Part shown: positions 1 to 9,402 of the stretch, piece by piece
Position numbering within the stretch: the stretch's first letter is position 1
Layout: the number at the start of each line of letters is the position of its first letter
DNA from: Gammaproteobacteria bacterium
GTDB lineage: Bacteria > Pseudomonadota > Gammaproteobacteria > Pseudomonadales > Azotimanducaceae
Length of the DNA stretch: 33,462 bases
NCBI GenBank assembly: GCA_026706665.1
Contig: JAPOYI010000041.1
Coordinates: 1 to 33,462 of the forward strand
Direction of reading: 5' to 3'
Notes under the pieces: generated by a model
The model's input: the letters and a program-made list of their open reading frames with translations, nothing else
Databases searched by the model: none
Told to the model about the DNA's origin: nothing
Translations under genes and position numbers: made by a program

Positions 1-52
1 GCACTTCCTTACGCGTCAGCGGTCGGGGAACATTCCCCGGCTGAGGGCTCCT
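1..52 (+). repeat. Dispersed 82-bp repeat, copy A (cut by window edge)
   Basis: These bases match positions 31-82 of the repeat seen whole at 1099-1180 and, inverted, at 5035-5116. By hand about 45 of 52 bases agree with the copy at 5035-5116. The core is ACGCGTCAG, then a short inverted repeat CGGGGAA-N2-TTCCCCG, then GGCTGAGGGCTCCT. The first 30 bp would lie outside the window. It sits 23 bp beyond the folE2 stop and has the same orientation as the copy on the other side of folE2. Confidence 0.75.
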
Positions 53-75
53 AGGAGGGAGATCATTGGTCATCT

Positions 76-1050
76 TCAGGGAATCGGCAGGTAGCCGCGG
101 TCGATGCCCTTGGTGAGTACCGCAACCGCGTTGTGCGGGTGCAGGCTCTCGTGGTGTTCGACGCGCACCCAGTAGTCGATCAGGCGTGGTTCCCGCTCCA
201 GGGCGGTTTTCACCCTGCGCGCCGCGTCCTCGCAGAACATGAGGTTGGTTGCGTTCAACCGCGCGAACTCCTGCTCATCCTCGCGTTTGACTGCCGTCTG
301 CACGGGTGTCTGGACGGCTTCCTCGACGGAATCGATCAGGTTGGTGATCGGGAAGTGTTCCAGTCTGTCGTCGAACTTGGCCAGCACGCGCGCGATGCTG
401 CGCTGGGCGTGTGGAGTCGCCACGAAGGACTGTTCGGATCCGAGCCATTCCCTGACCGCTTCCACGTCCACTTTCCCGGTGCTGCCGAAGTCCTGGTCGA
501 ACTGTTGCTGAACGAGTTGCCGGGAGAGCGCGGCGGAGCATGGACAGGTGCTGGAATAGTGAACGCCCACGGCCAGCTCCACGTGGGTTTCTCCATCGAT
601 TTGCGTGCCCTTGATGGACACCGGATAGGCGTTCCAGCCGGAGTTTTCGGTGACCAGCGCCCGGCGGCGCAGGTAGTAGTCGAAGTCGAACTGGACGAAG
701 GCGCGGCCGGACAGCCCACGGTGCGATTCGAGCAGCGACGCGAGCAGCAGCTTCAGTCCGGCGACGCTCAAGGGGCGCGTCTCCAGGTGTTCGTCGAGAA
801 TCAGGTACAGGCGGGACATGTGGATGCCCTTTGCCTGCGGGTCGGCCAGGTCCACGTAGATCTGCACCCTTGCCTGCACTTCGCGCAGGTTACCGTCGTC
901 ACGAATTCGCAACGGTTGGTGCACCTCGCCCATGCCGACCCAGTCGAGGGTCTCCTCGGGGTTGCGCAGCTCCCGGCTGGCAATGTCGGGCATGTCCGTG
1001 ATCAACACGAGCCCGGGTGTGTTCTTTGCCGCCTGGTCCATATTACTCAT
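76..1050 (-). CDS. folE2: GTP cyclohydrolase IB (FolE2)
   Basis: FolE2 converts GTP to 7,8-dihydroneopterin triphosphate, the entry step of folate synthesis and a source of queuosine precursors; it acts in the cytoplasm. The 324-residue protein has a normal family length. Visible family motifs are GIHMSR (residues 75-80), the metal-site segment STCPCSAALSR with Cys169 and Cys171, and SFVATPHAQRS near 208-218. The ATG start at 1050 is the natural one. Type IB enzymes work with several metals and often replace the zinc-dependent FolE, but no Zur-type operator is evident here. The gene stands alone between two direct copies of an 82-bp repeat. queG, later in the window, is another queuosine-pathway gene. 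Confidence 0.95.
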   Translation of the reverse strand: MSNMDQAAKNTPGLVLITDMPDIASRELRNPEETLDWVGMGEVHQPLRIRDDGNLREVQARVQIYVDLADPQAKGIHMSRLYLILDEHLETRPLSVAGLKLLLASLLESHRGLSGRAFVQFDFDYYLRRRALVTENSGWNAYPVSIKGTQIDGETHVELAVGVHYSSTCPCSAALSRQLVQQQFDQDFGSTGKVDVEAVREWLGSEQSFVATPHAQRSIARVLAKFDDRLEHFPITNLIDSVEEAVQTPVQTAVKREDEQEFARLNATNLMFCEDAARRVKTALEREPRLIDYWVRVEHHESLHPHNAVAVLTKGIDRGYLPIP

Positions 1051-1098
1051 CGGTTGTCGCCGCCCCGTCCAAGGCGATTCGGTTGAGGACTTCTATGC

Positions 1099-1180
1099 AA
1101 GTACGCCTCCGCCGACGGGGAAATGCCCGCAATTCGTTACGCGTCAGTGGTCGGGGAATCTCCCCCGGCTGAAGGCTCCT
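1099..1180 (+). repeat. Dispersed 82-bp repeat, copy B (complete)
   Basis: A complete copy begins AAGTACGCCTCCG and ends GGCTGAAGGCTCCT. By hand it agrees with the inverted copy at 5035-5116 at about 70 of 82 bases with no gaps. The inner inverted repeat (CGGGGA-N3-TCCCCCG) differs in sequence between copies but stays able to pair, which suggests selection on structure. It fills most of the spacer between folE2 and the Trm112-like gene, where the folE2 promoter must lie. A 61-codon reading frame crosses it (1043-1228, minus, TTG start) but resembles repeat translation rather than a gene. Confidence 0.85.
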
Positions 1181-1240
1181 GTCAATTGGCCGACTAATCC
1201 TGGCGGATTCTATGCGAAACACGGTCAAACTTCTCCGCGC

Positions 1241-2802
<1,562 letters not shown>

Positions 2803-2812
<10 letters not shown>

Positions 2813-3678
2813 CCGTCCTTCAGGTACTTGAAGAACTCGCTGTTGGGATCCACGATCAGGAGGTCGCCCTTCTGGCTGAACACGGACACGTAGGCGTTGA
2901 TGCTCCGGTAGAACTCGTAGAACTCCGGATCGGCGCCATAGGCGTTCGCGTAGATGGCGGCAGCGCCGGCATCGCCGTCGCCGCGAATCTGCTCGGCTTC
3001 GCGGTACGCTTCGGCCTCGACGACGACGACCTGCCGGTCGGCGTCCGCGCGGATACCGAGGTCGACTTCCCGGCCGGTTGCACGGTATTGCTGCGCTTCG
3101 ATCTCGCGTTCGGAGTTCATTCGGTCGTAGACGGCGGCGGATACCTCCGGCGGAAGGTCTATCCGCTTCACCCGAACGTCTATGACATCCACGCCGACGT
3201 CGCGCCGCATTTCGTTGTTCAACTGCTGCGTCAGATCCGCCATCAGTTGGTCGCGCTCTCCCGAAATGACCTCGTGCATGTCCCGCCGGCTGATCTGGTT
3301 GCGCAAGCCTTCGTTCACGCGCTGTGACAACAGGAGTTCCGCCCTTCGCTGGTCGCCGCCCTCCGTTGTCTCGTAGTAGGTCTGGACGTCGCTCACCCTC
3401 CACTTGACGAACGAGTCCACCACGAGCGGCTTCTTCTCCAGCGTGAAATACCGTTCCGGCGCCGAATCCAGCGTCTGGATGCGGCCGTCGAACTTCTTGT
3501 CGTCGTCGGCGACGGGCAGCTTGAAATGCAGCCCCGGATCCAGGTCGACCTGCGTTATCTCACCGAAGCGAAGCACAAGCGCGCGCTGGGTCTCATGGAC
3601 CGTGAACACCGCGTCGGCCGCCAACACGATGAGCACGACGACAACAGCGGCCAACAGCATGTTGCGGATTGACATCAT
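2803..3678 (-). CDS. hflC: HflC, SPFH-family regulator of FtsH
   Basis: HflC pairs with HflK in a large inner-membrane cage around the FtsH protease and modulates turnover of membrane proteins. The 291-residue protein starts at the first of two adjacent ATGs (3678), with GGAGGG seven bases upstream. Residues about 5-26 form one N-terminal membrane segment, followed by the stomatin/prohibitin domain starting at VHETQRALVLRFGEI, then a charged coiled-coil region with EREIEAQQYRATGREVD and AYREAEQIRGDGDA. The C-terminal segment ADPEFYEFYRSINAY is typical of HflC. It follows hflK by 39 bp and is clearly cotranscribed. Confidence 0.95.
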
Positions 3679-3717
3679 TGGTCTGCCCTCCAGATGTTTG
3701 GCTTCATTTCCGAGGTG

Positions 3718-4827
3718 TCACCGCGAGTCGCGGCGAGTCGCGGGAAGTCGTTCGCTCACCAGTTCGTCGACCAGTCGCCGCAGCTCGGACTCCTCGGGAC
3801 TCCCGGCCGTACCGCTGCCCTGCATGAGGCGGTCGAGCGGCAGGTACAGCAGGTTGTTGCCGCCCTCGACATCCACGATGACCTTTGAACTTTGGCTCAG
3901 GACCGACTGTATGGCGTCTATGTAGAGGCGGTCGCGCGTGACTTCCTCGGCTTGTTGGTATTCGGTGAGCAGCTTCGAGAACCGGTCGGCCTCGCCCTGC
4001 GCCCGTGCCAGCACCTGGTCGCGGTAGGCATTCGCTTCCTCAAGCTGCCGTTGCGCCGCACCGCGCGCTTCCGGAACCACTTTTTCCGAGTAGGCATTCG
4101 CGAGGTTCACGAAGCGCTGTTCGTCCTCCTTGGCCTTCTGCACGTCGTCGAACGCCTCTTGCACCTGGTCCGGGGGCCCGCTCTCGTCGATGTTCACCGT
4201 CTGTACTAGGATGCCGGTCTGATAAAGGTTCAGATAGTTCTGTAGGCGTTCCTGTACTTCGCTGCCGAGGGCGGCACGGCCCTCGGTAATGACGTTGTCC
4301 ATGGTGGAACTGCCGACGACATGGCGAAGCGCGCTCTCCATCGCGTGCTCAACGCTCTTGTCGGGGTCGTTCACCTGTACGAGGTATGAAACGGGATCGC
4401 CGATCACATACTGGACCGTCATGCTGATGTCGACGATGTTCTCGTCCTCGGTCAGCATGAGCGCATTGTGGGACTTTTCGTTGAGGCGCGTTGCGACCAC
4501 TTTTTCCACGCGATCGATGATCGGGGGATTCCAGTGCAGGCCGGGAAGCTTGACCTCGTCCTGGGCCTTGCCGAAGCGGAACACAACGCCGCGCTCCTGC
4601 AGGTCGAGCTGGTAAACGCCCCAAATGCCGTAACCGATCACAAGCGCGGCGAGAACCCCGCCGAACAACTTGAGGCTGATGCCGCCTCCCCCGCGGCCCC
4701 CGAACAAGCCGGAGATCTGGGACTGCAGCTTGCGAAACGATTCGTCGAGGTCGGGGGGACCTTGTTCGCCGCCGCGGCTGCCCCAAGGGTCTCTTGGGCC
4801 GCCGCCACCTGGGTCATTCCACGCCAT
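3718..4827 (-). CDS. hflK: HflK, SPFH-family partner of HflC
   Basis: HflK forms the HflKC membrane complex with HflC that surrounds FtsH. The ATG at 4827 gives MAWNDPGGGG, matching the MAWN start of known HflK proteins; a TTG seven codons earlier is less likely. The 369-residue product has a Gly/Pro-rich cytoplasmic tail (about 1-50), one membrane segment (LKLFGGVLAALVIGYGIWGVY), the SPFH domain from LDLQERGVVFRFGKA, and a helical region with RGAAQRQLEEANAYRDQVLARA. The C-terminus is short and charged. The gene heads the hflK-hflC-purA group, and the 178-bp gap to hflX may carry a promoter. Confidence 0.95.
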   Translation of the reverse strand: MAWNDPGGGGPRDPWGSRGGEQGPPDLDESFRKLQSQISGLFGGRGGGGISLKLFGGVLAALVIGYGIWGVYQLDLQERGVVFRFGKAQDEVKLPGLHWNPPIIDRVEKVVATRLNEKSHNALMLTEDENIVDISMTVQYVIGDPVSYLVQVNDPDKSVEHAMESALRHVVGSSTMDNVITEGRAALGSEVQERLQNYLNLYQTGILVQTVNIDESGPPDQVQEAFDDVQKAKEDEQRFVNLANAYSEKVVPEARGAAQRQLEEANAYRDQVLARAQGEADRFSKLLTEYQQAEEVTRDRLYIDAIQSVLSQSSKVIVDVEGGNNLLYLPLDRLMQGSGTAGSPEESELRRLVDELVSERLPATRRDSR

Positions 4828-4907
4828 GGGTAATGCAATCCCCGCCAATCGTCGAAGGGTTCGATGGGATTCTATGGGCCGCCATCATTCGCTGCAACAA
4901 CACTCGG

Positions 4908-4934
4908 ACCGGCGGGCACCGGCGGGACCGGCGG
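4908..4934. repeat. Short tandem ACCGGCGGG repeat
   Basis: Three near-perfect ACCGGCGGG units (4908, 4918, 4927) occur in the hflX-hflK spacer. Short GC-rich tandem tracts can vary in length by slippage; no function is evident. Confidence 0.6.
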
Positions 4935-5005
4935 CCAGTCAGGACAAATCACTGCTCGGCAGGCAGGGCACCAGGCTATTCCCAGGGGGCGGCGACCCGG
5001 GGCAT

Positions 5006-6376
5006 CTACCCGGCGCGGGATCGCTTGGGCGCCGAGGAGCCTTCAGCCGGGGGAGCTTCCCGGAGCGCTGACGCGTGAGGAAGTGCCGGCATTTCCTCGC
5101 GGTCGGAGGCGTACTTCCTTGAAAGCCTGGCCGTTTCGGCCCGGTCGAGCCGCACCCGCAATGCGAGCGAGCCGTCCTCCTGCACGGTTTCGGTGAGCAC
5201 CGCCCCCAACGCGTACAGGCGCGCACGGAGTTTCCCGGACCCGGAATTGAGCAGCACCGTCACCGGCTTGGCGTTGACGCCGAGGGCGCGTCCCAGCGCC
5301 TTTCTCAAGGTCTCGAGGCCGGTAGCGTCCCTGGCGCTGACCACGACACGCGCCAACTCGGATTCGCGGCCGTCTTCCCAAATGTGTACGTGGTGCTGGT
5401 CCACGAGGTCCGCCTTGTTGAGGACCTTGATCGTCGGCACGTCGGCAGCGCCGATCTCTTCAAGCACGGCATCCACTTCCCGGACGAGGTCCTCCGCGTC
5501 GGGTGCCGCGGCGTCCACGACGTGCAGCAGGAGGTCCGCTTCGGCGACCTGCTCCAGGGTGGCCTTGAACGCGTCCACGAGGCCGTGGGGGAGGTCGCGG
5601 ATGAATCCGACGGTGTCCGCCAGCACCACCTTGCCGACGCCGTCTATATCGGCGCGGCGCATGAGCGGGTCCAGCGTGACGAATAGCTGGTCGGCGACGG
5701 TGGCGCGCGCGTCGGTCAGGGCGTTGAACAGGGTGGACTTGCCGGCATTGGTGTAACCGACCAGCGCGATGGTGGGGATACCGGTTCTGGCGCGCCGCCG
5801 CCGGCTTCGCTGGCGCTGCCGGTGGACGCCTTCCAGCCGGGCGCGGACGCGCCGGATACGGTCCCGGAGCATGCGGGCATCGAGTTCGATCTGCCTCTCA
5901 CCGGCGCCGCGCATGGCGACGCCGCCCCGCTGGCGGTCGAGGTGGGACCAGCCGCGGGTCATGCGCGTCCGCATGTGGCCGAGTTGCGCGAGCTCCACCT
6001 GGAGCTGGCCTTCAGAGGTCTGCGCGCGGTCCGCGAATATCTGCAGAATGAGTTCCGTGCGGGTCATGACCCGGCGCTCAAGGCGCTGTTCCAGGTTGCG
6101 CTGCTGGGCCGGCGTCAGCTCCTGGTTGACGATCAGCAGGTCCGCCTGTTCGGCATCCATCGCCGCCGCCACTTCGTCCACCTTTCCACTGCCGATGAAC
6201 CATTTCGAGTGCGGTCGGTTGCGCCTGGCATGAATGAGCGCGACGGGCGCGATGGCCGTGGAATGCACGAGTTGCGTCAATTCATCGGCGCTCGAGCGGA
6301 GATCTTGCGTCGACGAGTCGAGCCGAAGATTCAGCAGGACAGCGCGCGACCCCGCCTCGGGGCGGTCAAAGAGCAT
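5006..6376 (-). CDS. hflX: HflX, ribosome-associated GTPase with repeat-derived tail
   Basis: HflX is a GTPase that binds 50S/70S ribosomes and splits stalled or stress-inactivated ribosomes. The 456-residue protein has the N-terminal HflX domain (about 20-190, with GSGKVDEV and RTELILQIFADRA), the linker SHLDRQRGGVAMRGAGE, and the G domain with Walker A GYTNAGKST (207-215), DTVGFIRDLP (254-263) and NKAD (320-323). The ordinary HflX fold appears to end around residue 418. Residues 421-448, beginning KYASDREE, are encoded by an 82-bp dispersed repeat found elsewhere in the window as noncoding DNA, and the last few residues are basic. The gene follows hfq by 17 bp, as is standard. Confidence 0.95.
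   Translation of the reverse strand: MLFDRPEAGSRAVLLNLRLDSSTQDLRSSADELTQLVHSTAIAPVALIHARRNRPHSKWFIGSGKVDEVAAAMDAEQADLLIVNQELTPAQQRNLEQRLERRVMTRTELILQIFADRAQTSEGQLQVELAQLGHMRTRMTRGWSHLDRQRGGVAMRGAGERQIELDARMLRDRIRRVRARLEGVHRQRQRSRRRRARTGIPTIALVGYTNAGKSTLFNALTDARATVADQLFVTLDPLMRRADIDGVGKVVLADTVGFIRDLPHGLVDAFKATLEQVAEADLLLHVVDAAAPDAEDLVREVDAVLEEIGAADVPTIKVLNKADLVDQHHVHIWEDGRESELARVVVSARDATGLETLRKALGRALGVNAKPVTVLLNSGSGKLRARLYALGAVLTETVQEDGSLALRVRLDRAETARLSRKYASDREEMPALPHASALREAPPAEGSSAPKRSRAG
5035..5116 (-). repeat. Dispersed 82-bp repeat, copy C (within hflX)
   Basis: A complete repeat copy on the minus strand matches 1099-1180 over the same 82 positions with about 12 substitutions. It lies in the 3' end of hflX in frame, starting exactly at codon 421. 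The inner hairpin has changed to CCGGG/CCCGG arms, still paired, unlike the other two copies. Confidence 0.85.
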
Positions 6377-6393
6377 TTCGAGGGACCGTGATG

Positions 6394-6657
6394 TCAGACG
6401 AGTTCGCTGGTCTCGCCGCAGCTTTCGCGGCGCACCCCTGGGGGTTGCAGGCGCACGTTCCGAGTCGGAACCACGGTCGAGATCGCATGCTTGTACACCA
6501 TCTGGCTGACGGCATTTCGAAGCACGATGACGAACTGATCGAACGACTCGATCTGACCCTGGAGCTTGATGCCGTTGACGAGGTATACGGAGACGGGAAC
6601 CCGCTCCTTGCGCAGCATGTTGAGGTAAGAATCCTGAAGGGGGTTCCCTTTCGACAT
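6394..6657 (-). CDS. hfq: RNA chaperone Hfq
   Basis: Hfq is a hexameric Sm-like ring that pairs small RNAs with mRNAs and affects their stability and translation. The 87-residue protein shows the N-terminal [16 protein letters not shown], the Sm1 segment [19 protein letters not shown] and the Sm2 motif YKHAIST, followed by a short tail. A strong GAGGAAAG ribosome binding site precedes the ATG at 6657. It sits between miaA (33 bp upstream) and hflX (17 bp downstream), the classic miaA-hfq-hflX arrangement. Confidence 0.98.
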   Translation of the reverse strand: MSKGNPLQDSYLNMLRKERVPVSVYLVNGIKLQGQIESFDQFVIVLRNAVSQMVYKHAISTVVPTRNVRLQPPGVRRESCGETSELV

Positions 6658-6690
6658 GATGCTTTCCTCGGATGCGCGGTCATAGCGAAT

Positions 6691-7653
6691 CTACAACCGA
6701 ACAATTTTGCGGCCTTGGTCCAAAGATTGCAAGATGCGGGTAGCGGTAGTAGCGGTAGCGGTGACAGGCGCGCCATCGACTTCGAGCAGGCCCGGCCAGT
6801 TTCGCAACCAGGTGGCCTGCCGGCGCGCGAGCTGGCGTGTCGCCGCCACCGCCTGTTCGCGCATCGCGTCGAAGTCGAGGTCCCCTTCGAGGAGGCGCCA
6901 CACCTGGCGGTATCCCACCGCGCGCATGGAGGGTCTGGAAAGGTCGAGGTTCGGGATGGCGCGCAATCGCGACACCTCTTCGACGAGGCCGCGTTCGAGC
7001 ATCCCGTCGAAGCGCTGGCTGATGCGCGTCGCGAGGTCCGCGTCCCTGCTGAGCGCGATCTCGAGCAGTGTGCAGTCGAGGCGCTCACCGGCGCTCGTGC
7101 CGGCAGAGGAAGACCACCACTCGGAGATCGGCGTACCCGACACGTAGAACACTTCGAGCGCCCGCTGAATGCGCTGTGGGTCGTTTCGATGAATCCGGGC
7201 TGCGGCGTCGGGGTCGATCCGCTCAAGTTCGGCGTGCAGGGCCTTCCACCCCTCGTTCGCGGCGCGTTGCTCGATGGCGGACCGCGTCTCCGGATGGGCG
7301 GGGGGCAACGTCGACAGGCCGTCTCGAAACGCCTTGAAATAGAGCATCGTGCCACCGACGAGGACGGGCAGCCTGCGGCGGTCCAGGGCGCGCGCGACCG
7401 CGGCATCCGCGCCAGCGAGAAAGTCGGCGGCCGAAAACGGCTCGGTCGGGTCGCGCACATCGATCAGTGCGTGGGGATACCGGTCCAGCACGTCGGTACC
7501 CGGTTTCGCCGTGCCGATGTCCATGCCCCGGTAGACCATCGCCGAGTCGACGCTGATAAGGTCGACGTCAGCCAGGTCGGCGAGTGCGAGTGCGGCGTCG
7601 GTCTTGCCCACGGCCGTGGGCCCCATGATGCAGACGGCAACGCGCCGCTCCAT
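6691..7653 (-). CDS. miaA: tRNA dimethylallyltransferase MiaA
   Basis: MiaA transfers the dimethylallyl group to N6 of A37 in tRNAs reading UNN codons, the first step to ms2i6A. The 320-residue length is typical. The P-loop GPTAVGKTD (about 11-19) and the substrate motif DSAMVYRGMDIGTAKP are plain, as are DVRDPTEPFSAADF and GGTMLYFKAF. The ATG at 7653 lies 6 bp after the mutL stop, so the genes are probably translated from one message. Unlike hfq it shows no striking ribosome binding site. Confidence 0.97.
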   Translation of the reverse strand: MERRVAVCIMGPTAVGKTDAALALADLADVDLISVDSAMVYRGMDIGTAKPGTDVLDRYPHALIDVRDPTEPFSAADFLAGADAAVARALDRRRLPVLVGGTMLYFKAFRDGLSTLPPAHPETRSAIEQRAANEGWKALHAELERIDPDAAARIHRNDPQRIQRALEVFYVSGTPISEWWSSSAGTSAGERLDCTLLEIALSRDADLATRISQRFDGMLERGLVEEVSRLRAIPNLDLSRPSMRAVGYRQVWRLLEGDLDFDAMREQAVAATRQLARRQATWLRNWPGLLEVDGAPVTATATTATRILQSLDQGRKIVRL

Positions 7654-7659
7654 GCAGTG

Positions 7660-9393
7660 TTACCGGCCGCGAAGGAACAGGTGATCGAGTTGCTGCATGC
7701 TCTGCACGAAGTACGTCGGCCGTCCGTGATTGCACTGTCCCGCGTTGGGCGTCGTCTCCATCTCCCGCAGGATCGCATTCATTTCCGGAATCGAAAGCCG
7801 GCGGTTGGCTCGCGCGGATCCGTGGCACGCCATGCTGGCGAGCAATTCGTCCGCCTTCGCCCGGACCGCGTCGCTGGTGCCGAACTCGGCGATCTCGTCG
7901 AGCACGTCGCGGACAAGCGCCGCGGCATCGCTGTCCGCCAGCAGCGAAGGTACTTCGCGAATGACGCAGCTCCGCGGGCCGGAGCGGTCGATGGCGAGCC
8001 CCAGCATTGCGAGTTCCCCTCCATGCGTCTCGGCAAGGTCGGCCTCGCGCGGTGTGACGTCGATCGGGATGGGCACCAGGAGCCGTTGCGCCGTCAGTTT
8101 GCCGCTCCCGTAATCGGCCTTGAGCTTTTCGTAAGTGATGCGCTCGTGGGCGGCATGCATGTCGATCACGACGAGGCCTTCCTCGTTCTGGCTCAGGATA
8201 TAGACCCCATGAAGCTGCGCGAGGGCGTATCCGAGGGGAGGGACGTCGTGGTCATCGATCGGGGGCGCATCGTGAACAGCGGGCGCATCGACTTGGGCGA
8301 CCAGGGAGGAAAGGCTCATGGAGGTCTGCGGATAGGGCGAATGCCGGTGTGGTGCGTGCCCGCGGTGACTGCCGGGCGGAAGACGGTCGCCTGCTGGCGG
8401 GCCGGATTCGGCCCCGGGCCGGGCGTCCGACAGCAGCCGGTGCAGGGAAGCGAAGACGAAGTCATGCACGCGGCGGGAGTCCCGGAAACGTACTTCGCGC
8501 TTGGTGGGATGCACGTTGACGTCGACGCTGCCGGGATCGAGTTCCAGGAACAGCACGAACACCGGGTGACGTCCGTGGAACATCACGTCCCGATAGGCCT
8601 GCCGTACCGCATGGCCCGCCAGCCGGTCCTGCACGGCGCGGCCGTTCACGAAAAAGAACTGGGCGTTCGCCTGGGCGCGGGTGTACCCGGGCAGGCCGAT
8701 CCAGCCAGAGAGACGCAGGTCCCCATTGCCTGTATCGATGGCGATGGACTGGGAAAGGAACTCGCTGCCCATGATCGCATCCAGCTCCCGCCCGGCCGGA
8801 AGCCGTTCCATGACGCGCTGGCCGTGTCTCAGTTCGAAGGCGACATCGCCGTGGGCGAGGGCGAGTCGTCTCACCACGTCGCTCACGTGGCCGGTTTCGG
8901 TGCGTTCGGTCTTGAGGAACTTTCGCCGTGCCGGCGTGTTGTAGAACAGGTCCGCCACCTCGACGGTGGTCCCGACCGGAGTGGCAGCCGGCCTGAAGGC
9001 CGCTTCTGTTCCACCCGCCAGGCTCAGGGACATGCCGCCGCCGGCGGATATCGCCGAGGTGATGGTGAGCCTGGAGACGGATGCCGCGCTGGCCAGGGCC
9101 TCGCCGCGAAAACCGAGAGTTTCGACGCCATCGAGATCGTCCGCGCCGCTGATCTTGCTGGTGGCGAAGCGGCTGACGGCGAGCCTGAGATCATCCGGTG
9201 CGATCCCGCAGCCGTCGTCCTGCACCACGATGCGCTTGACGCCGCCGTTTTCGATGGTCGTCCTGATGGACCGCGCGCCGGCGTCGAGGCTGTTTTCGAT
9301 CAGTTCCTTGACGATGGATGCCGGCCGCTCGACGACCTCGCCCGCGGCGATCTGGTTGGCGACGAACTCGGACAGCCGGTGGATGCGCGGCAT
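7660..9393 (-). CDS. mutL: DNA mismatch repair protein MutL, endonuclease-type
   Basis: MutL couples mismatch recognition by MutS to strand incision. The 577-residue protein has the GHKL ATPase domain with ENSLDAGA (Glu33), QDDGCGI (Asp60) and TLGFRGEAL (93-100), a short variable linker rich in Pro/His (about 325-385), and the C-terminal dimerisation domain. The C-terminal domain carries DMHAAHERITYE (411-422), which fits the DxHA(X)2E(X)4E nuclease motif with Met in place of the usual Gln, plus ACHGSAR (522-528) and CNHGRPT (554-560), the metal-site companions. This is the form found in bacteria without MutH, such as Pseudomonas, and differs from E. coli MutL. Confidence 0.96.
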   Translation of the reverse strand: MPRIHRLSEFVANQIAAGEVVERPASIVKELIENSLDAGARSIRTTIENGGVKRIVVQDDGCGIAPDDLRLAVSRFATSKISGADDLDGVETLGFRGEALASAASVSRLTITSAISAGGGMSLSLAGGTEAAFRPAATPVGTTVEVADLFYNTPARRKFLKTERTETGHVSDVVRRLALAHGDVAFELRHGQRVMERLPAGRELDAIMGSEFLSQSIAIDTGNGDLRLSGWIGLPGYTRAQANAQFFFVNGRAVQDRLAGHAVRQAYRDVMFHGRHPVFVLFLELDPGSVDVNVHPTKREVRFRDSRRVHDFVFASLHRLLSDARPGAESGPPAGDRLPPGSHRGHAPHRHSPYPQTSMSLSSLVAQVDAPAVHDAPPIDDHDVPPLGYALAQLHGVYILSQNEEGLVVIDMHAAHERITYEKLKADYGSGKLTAQRLLVPIPIDVTPREADLAETHGGELAMLGLAIDRSGPRSCVIREVPSLLADSDAAALVRDVLDEIAEFGTSDAVRAKADELLASMACHGSARANRRLSIPEMNAILREMETTPNAGQCNHGRPTYFVQSMQQLDHLFLRGR

Positions 9394-9402
9394 GCGTGTC
9401 TC

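Noticed and set aside
1180-1185. Minus-strand TTGACA as a -35 box for folE2
   Set aside because: No acceptable -10 box lies 15-19 bp downstream; that region is the GC-rich repeat hairpin.
1043-1228. A 61-codon minus-strand frame between folE2 and the Trm112-like gene
   Set aside because: It is largely a translation of the 82-bp repeat, starts at TTG and overlaps the folE2 start. No independent sign of coding.
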